Counted from the first letter of the stretch, positions 10,971 to 20,570 are shown. The stretch is 24,911 nt of DNA from Apostichopus californicus (GCA_020650975.1 JAIPMN010013088.1:1-24911); one strand, 5' to 3'. Made by a program: numbers and translations. Notes: generated by a model not told the origin, from the letters alone.

Positions 10971-13900
10971 CTAATGGAGAGATGAGAGAAAGATAATTGT
11001 CTCGATGTAAAACGAAAACGGCAGAAGATATAAACGAAATATATATATATATATCATATTATATATGATATATATATATATATATAGATATATATATCAT
11101 ATTATATATATATCATATATACATATATATCATATTGTATAAATATATATATATATATATATATCATATCATATATATATATATATATATGATATTTGTT
11201 ATAGCAGATAATATATGACCATTAGGGACACATTTTTAATCTGCAAACGATCTGCTAACACTTTAACATTTCTTTCTCACTCCATCCCCACCCCCACTAT
11301 TTTCCCTCCTGCACCACCTAAAAAGGAAAAAACAGAAAATCCACGAGCATCTATTTTGCCAAAGGTTAATAGTTGCATAAATGGAAAAAGGTTATTAGCC
11401 TTTGATCCCAAATGCAAAACGCAGTGTCACACAAATATAACGCAAGGGATTTATCATTTTGTTTGCAGACATTTGAAGATTACTACTGATTTCGTCCATC
11501 ATGTGTGGGATTTATTTTTGGTGGCCAACCTCCCTCCCCCACCCCCACGCACAAAAACAGAACGTATACATTGTCAGGTACCTACCCTTTCCTTTACCTT
11601 ATTGGTGCATCAAATTAAATTCCAAAATGCAGCATTCAATGTCAATCCCGATAGAAGTTGAAAACCTTTTTTACGTGAGACTTACATGTTAACGTTGCCC
11701 TCGGTATCGTGGTAGGTGACCAGGGCCACAGACGATTTCACTGCCAGCTGGGAGCCGTCAATGTACTGGATGCGGATTTCACCAGAGACCATCTTAGAAA
11801 ATAGCAGAGAGATAAAAAAAATGGGGGGTTGTGTGAAACGGCAAAATATGGATCAGAAGGTGACTTTGTTGACTAATCTGGTAGGCCTGACGGATATTGT
11901 CCAAACTTTTACTTGGATGAATTCTTTAAAGTTCTGGGCAAATTGTGGGATCTTTGTTTTTATTTTTTTACCTGCGATGCCCAGCCGACATTATGAACGT
12001 AGAGCCTCTTCAAGACTTCGTCCCTATCGTGTTGATTTGCGCTCTTGAAATCTGAAACATGAAAATGCACACAAAGAAGAAATATATAAAACAGTGTGTG
12101 ATACAGTATACAGCTTTTGCGTTGTGATGCAGGGAAAATTTGCGACAGAACTTATGACAACCTTTGTTTCTGCTGCTGGAATATCCCTCGAATTACCACG
12201 GCAGTGTGTTACAATGACATTGGACACGTATGACGCAAGAAACCAGAAATCGAAATGGCTTAGTGATTCTTAGTGATTTTATCGTAACACTGCAGAACGA
12301 GATTTCAATTTTCAACCAAATGCCTAATTCAAATGTTCTGCGAGATTCGGCCAAATAATTCATGTTTGTTATATGGCAGATAATGTATGAAAATTTGGAA
12401 AACACATTTTAAACAGCAAATGGTCAACAAACACTTTCACACTCCATCCCTAACCATCTCACTCCATCCCTAACCAACTGTTTCTCCCCCTTCCCCCCAC
12501 CCTAAAAAAGAGAAGAAAGAATGAAAAAACACAAGTATCCATGAGCATCTATTTTGTGAAAGGTTAATAATGGGAAAATGGAAATAATTATTGTGACACT
12601 GCAGAAATAGATTTCAATCTTTAACCACAGCTGATTTACACATGATCAGAAAGACTCTTACACCAAAGTGGATCAGTTAACAAGATTTCACATTTTCTCA
12701 TGTTTCTGTAGCATCCCTTCGAGTCGCACGATAGGGTATTAAACCCCCCCTCCCCCCCCCAAAAAAACTCAATTAGGACGCATTAGAAGACGGAGAAATA
12801 AAATTTTATGAATATCGCACAAGATGATTTTTACCTTCTCCACAATTTGAGCTGATAGGTATTCTATCCGCCACGCGAGACGGAACACCGCTTTTGGTGC
12901 TCACGACGGTGCCGTCGTAGGAACAGACTGATGCAGACACCAACGGTGCAGCACTGGGGGAGGTGGTGGATCCAAGTGGAATCTGCTGCTTCACCTGCGA
13001 TAGCGCTTTTGGAGGGGATTCCAAGTGATGACGGCTCTTGTTTGTCGGCGTTCTCGTTTCTCCGCTTTTATGTTCCAATTCTTCCGATGTTGGTTTCCTA
13101 GGTAAAATTGCCAAAAATAAACAGTTTAAAGAATGATTTTTATTAAGAATATTCCCAAGGCTATATGACCTTAACTTTACTTGCCACAACTCTTTGTTAC
13201 TGGCCTGGAAGATTTGACCTGACAGCAATCCATTTTGTTATGAACACTGTCATGAATTAATCTGTTTGTTCAGGAAAGAAAAAGTGGAGCCTTCTCCTGT
13301 GTATTAAATCGACATCGCCAAAAAATATCTGCATAAAAGGCGGGTAATGGATACTGACTGAATTTCAAGGGGGATGAAAAGCCTTTGAAAATATCCTGAA
13401 CTCACCGGTTGAGTATAATAGGAAAGTAAGGTCCATGACCAACCCTGGACTCCAGGGTAGCTACAGTTGATTCCACCTCTATACACTTCTGATACAGCTG
13501 TGCAAGGATGGAAGGAGAAAAAAATGTTTTGAAACATCATCAAGTGAGAATACATTACATTCTTCCTTGTCAGAGATTAGTATCACATTTACAGAGAAAT
13601 TCACGAAATATATGCACAACCTTGCAAAAACAGCAATGTTATCAGCAAATATTTACTATTATTATTATATATATTATTATATACTATTATTTATATTATA
13701 TTATTCTAGAAATCTTTCCAACAGGAGTGAAAATTGAAAGAAAATAAAAAAAATAAAAAAAAGGGCCAGCAGATTTTTAGGGGGTTGTGGTGCCACACAT
13801 TGTATACCACCATCAGAATCAAACTTGTATAAAAGCCATAGTTTATTGATAAGTCCTGCTCAAAGGCCAAAAACCTGCAAAGTTGAAACCAAAATATGGG

Positions 13901-16900
13901 AATAGAAATAATTTTTCTTACATCTTGAATGTGCTCCAGAAGCACCTGGAGACTCCCTGGTAGATTTGGCTTGTCCTCGAGGGTGGGTTGATTATGCGTG
14001 CTGCCCTCTGCATCGGTTACCATGACACCAGAGGAAGATACATGGACTCTCCCTCCTACCAAAATGAAGAAACATCAGGAACGACTCAAAATTAGAAGCA
14101 TCTCAAAACTTAATGCCTTATCCTTCATTTCAATGTCAAACACTAAATTGCATTGACTTTTCCAACACTGTTTTTGCCATGACCAAATCACGAATCAAAC
14201 TCGCAGAACTCCAACGAATCCACATTAAATTTATCCACCCTCTTTTCTGGCAGGGAACATTCTAGAGGGCACTCATTATGGCAAAGTTGAGCAAAGACTA
14301 CATATACTACAATGATTTATACTTCATAAAATGGTTAAACTATTTCATAATGTAAGTTTCATTTTCGCTTTCATCAATGCATGGAATTTATCCAATCTTT
14401 AACGGATTTATTTGTAGAAGAACAAACAAAAAAGCAACGATATTTTCTTCCTTACCATTATAAAAACAAGCCTCCAGATCTGGGTGAGGTCCATTTTCCA
14501 TGACCATACACTTAGCCTGGTCTGAATACAGGGTGATCTTGGGCGTCTTGGACCGTACCAGGTGCACAAACTTGGCAGCGTACTGGTACTTCTTCCAGTA
14601 TTTGGAGGGCAGATTGTGGTAACTGTGAGAGACTGTTTCTTCAGGGGGTGGGCTGGGGGGTCTATCTGACACAGGAAAACCTTTACCATTGTTTGGTAAA
14701 TAGGTCATCACCTGTTCCAAAAGAGGCAAAGTTCGAAAAATCTTCTTAGAAGAAAATACTAACAATTTTTACGAAAGTGGAATCTTGGAAGGTTTTTTCT
14801 TTTCCCACACATAATATCATTAAACTACAAACCACTTTATTTAGTAAATTTTGAAAATTTTTGTGACCGGAAATTTATTGCATTATAAGAGACAAACCTG
14901 TGGCTAGTGAAGTCTTTACAACATGTACACGTTTTTTTCTTTTTGTGGCTTTTTTAAGGATGGTCACCAAACATGAACAAATGAACAAACGCCAGTGCCT
15001 TCCAATCATAAGGTCCCCGGTTCGAGTCACTCCAAGATTAATGTATGTCGTCCAGTTACAGAGTTGTTGCAATGACAATTGACAATTCATAGTCATGGAC
15101 GTTAAATATGAATGTAAGAGACTGACTTCAGTCAGCTTGCGGCTTTGATAAGCCTGCTTGCAGGAGGATCTAAAATACATACACACAAATAGTTATTACT
15201 TAACAAGCTATGTTTAGCTCCCTACATTCACAGACATGTATAGTTGGCTTTGTAGGGTAGGGACGAGTTTTTGACTAATCTTCTAGCTCGTTCCTTCCGA
15301 CTTCCATTCTGCAAATAGGTCGTCCGAAATAGTCGCAAGTGCGACGACGAAACAAGACAGAGCTGAGCAGCCGATACGGTTTCGACGGACTAAAGCACAC
15401 ATATAGCTCTTACATGTCTTTTGGGATCATGAGTAAAAAAAAAACCCGATTCACCGGGACCGACTGTCTGACCAAACAAGTCACGTGGTCGTCTCATTAC
15501 GATTGATCAGTTACTGAAAAACTCCCTCACTCTCAGCCTGCACAAACTACATACTCTCCATGTGGTGAGTGGTGAGTGTTATTACAGGGGAGTGTTCTGA
15601 ATATTGTTACCTTACATTGGTTTAAATTCTTAGTTACCTTCATTCCATCTTGGGATATTCGCTGCACCTCCACGACTCTATCGCAGCCGTCCTTCCTCTT
15701 CAGAAACTCAACGCACACTTCACCTCCCACCAGTATGCTGACCTATGTGTTGGTGAAAAATCAAACAATGGTCAGAAATGAGTATAATACTATATCTGAT
15801 AACTTACCTGTAATGGTAAATAAAAAATGACATAAAAATACACACGAAAGAGGAAAGGAAAGTTGCGTAAGACACAGGGGAACAAACTTGCTGACAACTT
15901 GAACAGAATAGCAAATTTTTGGAGTAACTTTATGACTTTGAATTATTTGTAAAAATACTAAAACCTAAGATTCTCTGTGTAAAAACATAGGGAACTTATT
16001 CAAGTGGCATTTTAGGTGGTAGCTTATAGCAAAATGTTGCAACAAGAAGGAGCCAATAGTGTTACTCATTTGTACAGATGTAATGCTGCTTTTTTGTAGA
16101 CAAAAAACTCCACTGTTAATCAATATGTTATCATAGACATCAAAAACCCAAGCAACTTTAAAAATGTTTCTTGTTGTTGCTGCAAACAGTGCAAAGTAAA
16201 AGAATCTCTTTAGATTGGAAAAATGCTCATAACATTTCCAGGGTCCTAACTAATTACACCCACCACGGCATTTCTGGTCTGCTGTCGAATAGGCCGGAGT
16301 CTGCTCGCGTTCAACGGAGGGGTCAGATCCGTCAACCTCTTAGCCCCCGTCTCGCTTCTCTCCGAGCCTTCTTCTCTCCTGTTTTGTTTCCTTGCATTTC
16401 GTTTCTGCATTGGCTCTTGGTTTCTGCTTCCCTCCTCCCCCATCGAGGTTCCCGCGGTTGAGTGAGTGTGGCTCCCAAACCTCTGCACCGTGGGCGGTTC
16501 CATGATGACGGGGCCATTCTGCTGCGGGTTCTGCTTCCCCGCGAGGACGCTCCCCTCCGTCTGGCTTCCGTTCTTGTCTGTATGGCTACCGCCCAACCCG
16601 GAGCTGATACTACCAGATGGCACACTCCCTCCGGGGACGCCACGGTCAGCTCGACGAGTCCCCCCTGTACTAACCTCTGTTGACAACAGTTTGGCTTTAC
16701 TTATTCCAGATAACATGTTTTGGTCGTCGTGATTGTTCGACTTTGCATCCATCCCCCTTTCAAAATGGTACGACCGGCCTTCCCTCCCTAAATCGGAGAT
16801 TCCCGGCCGTGAGACGGAAGTCCCGCTGTTGTTCTCCCAGAATCCCGAAGATTTCTTGTTACTGTCGGAATGCAACCGCTCTCTCGCGGATGAGGAACCG

Positions 16901-19900
16901 GTGTGACCATCGTGATAACCTTGGTGATGAACATAGTCCTTCTGTGAGAGATCCGAGAGAAACTGTGCCGTTTTAGCCGCTAACTCGTTCTCTGTTTTAT
17001 TTCCAGGATCGAGTTCTGTAGAGAGATGTGGGGGGAGAGGATGAACAACACTCACAGGTTAAAAAGTCTGTAAACAAGGCGATTAAAGGGTCCTACAAGA
17101 GAGGACAATAGGACATACATTGCAATACTTGCCAATAATGAGTGTTAAAACATATAGTTAAATTACATTACCAGTTTCAAAGTAACATATGGAAGAGGGG
17201 GGGGGGGGGGCAAAATAGAGGGAAAAAAAATAGGAAATAAATATGTATTAACAATAACCTCAAAAATTAATTATTTTGCATTGAATAAATTAAGTTTGGA
17301 TGAGATCAATGCTATATTATTATTTTTTTTTTTTGAAGAGAATAAACTCATCATTTTTTCAAATGGTCGAAAGCCACAAAGGTTAATCTTACCCTTGAGT
17401 CTTCTTTGCTCGTCTTGGGTGTGGAAATAATCTCTCTCTCTGACAGGAGGGGATGGAGGATGCCTTTGGTATGGATCTCTCCACCTAACATCTTCCCGGT
17501 TGCCCGATTGTAAATCACCCAAGGCAGAATGGGTGGCTGGAATGAGATTCTGTTCGTCCTCCGAGATGATCGGCGTCAGGCTGGGGAGGGGCAGTGCCCT
17601 CATTGGTCTTGATCTCGAAGAGGATCGGGTAGGTGCAGTCGCAGTGGTGGAGCTTGTTGCCATGGTTGCATGGCCGCTATCGTGAGAGGATCCGACGTTC
17701 TAAACGGTGAAGCAGACAGAAAAAAAAAAGGTTATTATAATGGAAATGGAAAAGGTCTAGGTTTCAGTTGCTTAATAAGTCACACTGTACATGATGCGTA
17801 TGAGACAGGACATTAATTTAACTTAGTGGTCATATAAACAGCTCAACGAAATATCATCAGCACGTTATGTTATGTTAGATGTCCCTACTCCCCCTCACTC
17901 CTCAACCTTCAAATCCCTCTACTCCCCTCCAACCCCCCCCCCCGTCTTCAAATCTCTCTACTCCCCTCACACCCCTCCATCTTCAAATCACTCTTCTCCC
18001 CCGAAACCCCTCCACCTTCAAATCCCTCTACACCCCTCCAACCGCCCCATCTTCAAATCCCTCTACTCCCCTCACACCCCTCCATCTTTCACCACTATTC
18101 AATGGAGTCCCCACTCACCCTGATGGCTGGAGGTCTCCCCTGTTCTCTACCGCCCACAAAACCACTGGAAGGCTTCGCCATGAACGGGTGGTCCAAGATC
18201 CCGGAGAGGGTAATCCTATCGTTTGGGTTTATCCTCAAGAGTTTTGTGATTAGATCGGAGGCGTGCGAGGACAACCCGTCAGGCATCTTGTATTCGCCCA
18301 GGACGACCTTGTTAAGGGTCGTCTTGACCGCTGCGGTGTCAAACGGGGGCTTCCCCGTGAAGAAGGTCACCAGCATACACCCGAGGGACCACACGTCAGA
18401 CTCCAGGCCGTGGGCGCTCCGCGTCGCAATCTCTGGAGATATGTAATTGGGCGTTCCACACATTGTGTAATGTTTGTCGCTGGGTAGGTTCACCCTTGTT
18501 GCCAGTCCAAAATCGGCAATTTTCTGTATTTTTTTTAAAAGAACAAAATGTACGTGGTTGATGCATCACAATTCTCACGGTCTTTCTTTCGGCTATAAAA
18601 TACATGTTTAGTAAATTGTATCGTGAAACAGAAATGAAGTGTCTCTGTTGATGATGCCGCATGGAAGAGCATCTTATGTTTGCTATGACAACACTTAAAT
18701 CAATCCACCCACCCACACACCTACCCACCCACCCATCCATCCATCCATCCAATCATCCACCCATCCATTCACCATCCATCCATTCACCCATCTATCCAAT
18801 CATCCAATTATCCACCCATCCATCCATCCATCCAATCATCCATCCACCAATCCATCCATCCACCATTCACCCACCCACCCACCCATCCATGCATCCAATC
18901 ATCCATCCACCCACCCACCCATCCATGCATCCACTCATCCATCCAACAATTCATCCATCCACCTCTACATCTCAAGAAATCTGTCAGTCATTGAGGTACA
19001 CCTTCCCAATTGGCCACAATCTGTATTTCTATCTCAAGCAAAAGTGCTGGGCATCCATCCATTGATCGATCAATCAATCAATTGACCATGCAATCAATCA
19101 GTTAAGGTGTCTCTACCATAGACCGAGGATTGACAGCTCTATAAATACTGTTATATGCAACTTACACAATGCATATCCTCTGTGAGTAGCATATTAGCCA
19201 GAGTGAGATCCCGGTGAAGTATGCCGTGTGAATGCAGGTACAGCAAACCTAAGACGATCTCCTTCAAGAAATGAGCAGCTGAAAACAAGAGCCAAAGTCA
19301 AAATAAATATACTGCAATTTATCAGAGCAAAAAAGATCAACGTTCTATAGTATTATAGCCTTAAGCATGAACTTTTTTGCTGCTTTCACAAAATTCTTTT
19401 GCAAAAGTTGCTTCCACTTTTTTAACAATATCATATTTTTTCCATATTATATCAACTACTGAATACAGTATATATGATGAAAAACAAAGTTTTCAAAATA
19501 TTGGACAATAATTCTTATTGTCAATAAACCGAAAATTCTCTTGCAAAAGTCGCTTCCACATTTTTTACGATATCATTTTTTCCCCATATTTTATCAACTA
19601 CTGAATACAGTATATATGATGAAAAACAAAACTTTCAGAATATTAGACAAAAATTCTAATTGGCAAAAAACCGACACAAAATTCTTTTGCAAAAGTTGCT
19701 TTTCACTTTTTTGACTACATCATTTTTTCCCATATTATATCAACTACTGAATACAGTATATGATGAAAATAAAATTTTCAAATTATATGCCAAAAAATTA
19801 TAATTGGCAAAAAACCCGACACAAACGGCAGCTTTAAGGGGCTCAGTCTTATGACTACAATGTTCATCTCTGGGAAATGTGGGGGGGGGGGGGGGTTAGT

Positions 19901-20064
19901 CCCTTTTCATGCATGCGTTTTACATTTCATTATTACGCTGGGTTCTCACCTTCACCCTCAGACAGTAGTTTGTGATTGGTCTTTAGATACGTATGGAGTT
20001 CTCCATTTCTACACATTTCAAGAACCAGGTAGACATAGTTCTCATCTTCAAAGTAACTGTAGAG
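10868..20064 (-). CDS. PLK4: PLK4, polo-like kinase 4 (13 exons; N-terminal ~74 residues missing)
   Basis: Join on the minus strand: 20064-19950, 19278-19166, 18523-18119, 17699-17393, 17015-16264, 15742-15638, 14711-14456, 14055-13922, 13497-13406, 13097-12835, 12051-11972, 11792-11686, 10970-10868; 2832 nt, 943 residues plus TAG. PLK4 is the Ser/Thr kinase that starts centriole duplication at the centrosome. In fragment numbering: HRDLTLAN 60-67, DFG 80-82, activation Thr96 in HYTMCGT (about human Thr170), kinase domain ending near residue 195, DSGHAT degron 218-223, a disordered linker of roughly 330 residues, cryptic polo boxes PB1-PB2 (about 550-760), PB3 (about 858-937). All junctions are GT-AG and in frame. 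The Gly-rich loop and VAIK lysine are not found upstream within the window, so the locus here cannot encode a full kinase. Confidence 0.97.
11039..11195. repeat. (AT)n microsatellite with TCATAT interruptions
   Basis: About 155 bp of alternating AT broken by tcatat/atatga words; self-complementary throughout. Lies in the last PLK4 intron. Confidence 0.95.
11195..11395 (+). repeat. Diverged interspersed duplicate, copy A (last PLK4 intron)
   Basis: Shares ordered words with 12366-12575: 'ttgttat..gcagataat.tatga', 'acacattttt', 'cactccatccc', 'gagcatctattttg' and 'aaaggttaata'. It starts exactly where the AT microsatellite stops. The open frame here is low-complexity and not a gene. Confidence 0.6.
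11686..11792 (-). CDS. PLK4: PLK4 exon (PB3)
   Basis: Acceptor tctaag, donor gtaagt. Encodes [16 protein letters not shown] and [13 protein letters not shown], matching the beta-sheet of PB3. Leaves 2 nt (AT). Confidence 0.95.
11972..12051 (-). CDS. PLK4: PLK4 exon (start of PB3)
   Basis: Acceptor tttcag, donor gtaaaa. Encodes [15 protein letters not shown], matching the VGWATQ core of PB3. Confidence 0.95.
12366..12575 (+). repeat. Diverged interspersed duplicate, copy B (PLK4 intron)
   Basis: Second copy of the block at 11195-11395. Flanking words 'cactgcagaa.gagatttcaat' (about 12288) and 'cactgcagaaatagatttcaat' (about 12597) suggest a further local tandem duplication of about 310 bp around it. 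Confidence 0.55.
12835..13097 (-). CDS. PLK4: PLK4 exon (PB2-PB3 linker)
   Basis: Acceptor cctag, donor gtaaaa; the first codon completes Arg of [14 protein letters not shown]. The rest is a Ser/Thr/Pro-rich linker of low conservation. Frame and exon position support it more than similarity does. Confidence 0.88.
13406..13497 (-). CDS. PLK4: PLK4 exon (PB2 helix)
   Basis: Acceptor gcacag, donor gtgagt. Encodes [18 protein letters not shown] then PYFPIILN, matching the PLK4 helix and the PFFPIII segment. Leaves 2 nt. Confidence 0.93.
13498..13921 (-). other. PLK4 intron with AT-rich tract
   Basis: Contains a TTA/TAT-rich stretch (about 13655-13705) and an A-rich run (13740-13762). No coding signal. 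Confidence 0.55.
13922..14055 (-). CDS. PLK4: PLK4 exon (PB2)
   Basis: Acceptor ggtag, donor gtaaga. Encodes [18 protein letters not shown] then [14 protein letters not shown], the strand and helix of PB2. Less conserved than its neighbours. Confidence 0.88.
14456..14711 (-). CDS. PLK4: PLK4 exon (PB1 end / PB2 start)
   Basis: Acceptor gaacag, donor gtaagg. Encodes [16 protein letters not shown], then [20 protein letters not shown] and [10 protein letters not shown], closely matching the PLK4 family. Confidence 0.97.
14960..15178 (+). mobile_element. Candidate degenerate tRNA-derived SINE (PLK4 intron)
   Basis: 'ccggttcgagtcactcc' at about 15018 resembles a Pol III B box, preceded by a tRNA-anticodon-arm-like stretch ('ccaatcataaggtcc'). 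A further 110 bp of non-tRNA body follows, including 'ggacgttaaatatgaatg', a style common in invertebrate SINE bodies. The A box is not convincing and there is no clear cloverleaf, so it is not a functional tRNA. Confidence 0.45.
15638..15742 (-). CDS. PLK4: PLK4 exon (PB1)
   Basis: Acceptor cacatag, donor gtaact; 35 codons. Encodes [14 protein letters not shown] and QRISQDGMK, matching PB1 of PLK4. Confidence 0.94.
15743..16263 (-). other. PLK4 intron
   Basis: AT-rich; I see no exon, RNA gene or clear repeat. Confidence 0.5.
16264..17015 (-). CDS. PLK4: PLK4 exon (disordered linker to start of PB1)
   Basis: Acceptor ctacag, donor gtgggt; 752 nt, the largest exon. Low-complexity, rich in S, G, Q, N and R, with little conservation, until the last 16 codons ([14 protein letters not shown]), which align to the start of the first polo box. 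Base composition is more GC-rich than the flanks. A donor 3 nt away is possible, but this one keeps AVVSIL across the junction. Confidence 0.92.
17197..17210 (+). repeat. 14-base poly-G run (PLK4 intron)
   Basis: Pure G tract in an AT-rich intron, one of several in the window. Confidence 0.95.
17393..17699 (-). CDS. PLK4: PLK4 exon (phosphodegron and start of linker)
   Basis: Acceptor gtttag, donor gtaaga; 102 codons plus 1 nt. Encodes [14 protein letters not shown], the DSGxxT motif bound by the SCF beta-TrCP ligase, followed by a Ser/Thr/Pro-rich disordered stretch. Confidence 0.93.
17664..17681 (-). promoter_or_regulatory. PLK4: PLK4 DSGHAT phosphodegron codons
   Basis: Codons for D-S-G-H-A-T match the conserved DSGxxT degron. 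In known PLK4 proteins trans-autophosphorylation of this Ser and Thr triggers ubiquitination and limits centriole number. This is a protein-level control site placed on the DNA for reference. Confidence 0.85.
17885..18095 (+). repeat. C/T-rich minisatellite, about 38-bp unit x 5 (PLK4 intron)
   Basis: Five imperfect copies of 'cttcaaatccctctactccc' plus a C-rich spacer, one spacer expanded to an 11-base C run (17933-17943). It ends about 25 bp from the splice donor of the activation-loop exon. Open frames across it are proline/serine artefacts. Confidence 0.85.
18119..18523 (-). CDS. PLK4: PLK4 exon (DFG, activation loop, C-lobe)
   Basis: Acceptor atacag, donor gtgagt; 135 codons. Starts [10 protein letters not shown], then [40 protein letters not shown] and LDHPFM, the end of the kinase domain. 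Nearly identical to vertebrate PLK4 around the T-loop. Confidence 0.98.
18698..18965 (+). repeat. (TCCA)n/(CACC)n tetranucleotide satellite (PLK4 intron)
   Basis: About 265 bp of imperfect CCAT/CACC repeats. The apparent open frame rich in HPSIHP is a repeat artefact. A short (ATCA)n tract follows at about 19065-19085. Confidence 0.95.
19166..19278 (-). CDS. PLK4: PLK4 exon (catalytic loop)
   Basis: Acceptor tttcag, donor gtaagt. Encodes [20 protein letters not shown]. The HRDLTL form, rather than HRDLKP, is typical of PLK4. Ends phase 0. Confidence 0.97.
19386..19820 (+). repeat. Tandem repeat, about 143-bp unit x 3 (PLK4 intron)
   Basis: 'gcaaaagt.gctt' begins at 19401, 19543 and 19689, giving periods of 142 and 146 bp. 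Each copy also carries 'atcaactactgaatacagta'. About 85-90% similar by eye, AT-rich. Confidence 0.9.
19881..19895 (+). repeat. 15-base poly-G run
   Basis: Uninterrupted G tract in the PLK4 intron, 55 bp from the donor of the most 5' PLK4 exon. Confidence 0.95.
19950..20064 (-). CDS. PLK4: PLK4 exon (kinase N-lobe/hinge)
   Basis: Acceptor tttcag, donor gtgaga. Encodes [18 protein letters not shown] followed by [10 protein letters not shown], the hinge region, starting in phase 0. It is the most 5' PLK4 exon seen. Confidence 0.97.
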
Positions 20065-20164
20065 CTGAAAGAATAATTGGTAAACCTCTGGTTGTAAAGA
20101 ATTATAAGGAGCTGTCACATTAGAGTTGATATGCCATGGTATTTTACTATGGGGGTGGTACTTT

Positions 20165-20354
20165 TTTAAGAAAAAGTCACCCAGGAAAGAACCTGGGCAC
20201 GAAAACCAAACTACCAAACGACTGATCCGCTCTCAGCCCCAGTCCCCTTGCATCGGGACTGTGACTGTGTGATCATCTTCGGGTGTGCATCACCATTCCC
20301 CTCGAAAGGGAACAGATACTACACATGATCTTAGCCAAAAGGCCGAGAAGGTTA
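20165..20354 (-). ncRNA. U2-snRNA-headed element (possible snRNA-derived SINE or aberrant U2)
   Basis: Minus-strand 20350-20311 matches the U2 snRNA 5' end at 39 of 40 positions from memory, including stem I and the GTAGTA branch-point-recognition sequence (20322-20317). The match then stops abruptly. The next 145 nt are unlike U2 but fold well: TTCCC/GGGAA, GGTG/CACC (20294-20282), AGTCCC/GGGACT (20260-20241), CCCAGG/CCTGGG (20197-20180). A TTTTT run (20175-20171) then looks like a Pol III terminator. No Sm site was seen. Total length is close to that of U2. U2 pseudogene, chimeric retrocopy and U2-headed SINE are all possible. Confidence 0.75.
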
Positions 20355-20570
20355 ATGTGCTTAATTAGGTGCAGAGACAGTTAACTATGGGGATGGTAAG
20401 CTGGGCCATCTTTTGTCTGAGTAAACAGGCCTCAAACTTTTAATCCAGGGAACTATTCAGATTAAGTGATGGTGTCTATGCAGTAGGAATGTGCCAGCAT
20501 TATATAGACAGGTGCATGGGTAGATTGAGCATGATATAGAATTGCTCAATGTCCAGGTGATCTTACTATC

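Noticed and set aside
11215-11661. 148-residue + strand open frame
   Set aside because: Lies in the last PLK4 intron within a diverged repeat; proline/lysine low complexity, no family match, and no related frame in the sister copy at 12366.
15000-15060. Functional tRNA gene
   Set aside because: Only the B box is convincing; the acceptor stem and A box do not pair, so it is listed as a SINE candidate instead.
16332-16976. Open frames on both strands over the PLK4 linker exon (other frames than PLK4)
   Set aside because: They overlap a proven PLK4 exon in wrong frames; the GC-rich low-complexity coding sequence lacks stops by composition.
17872-18253. Proline/serine-rich open frames of 83 and 124 residues
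   Set aside because: Translations of the C/T minisatellite running into the antisense of a PLK4 exon.
18661-19065. 134-residue + strand open frame rich in HPSIHP
   Set aside because: Direct translation of the (TCCA)n satellite; no start context or family match.
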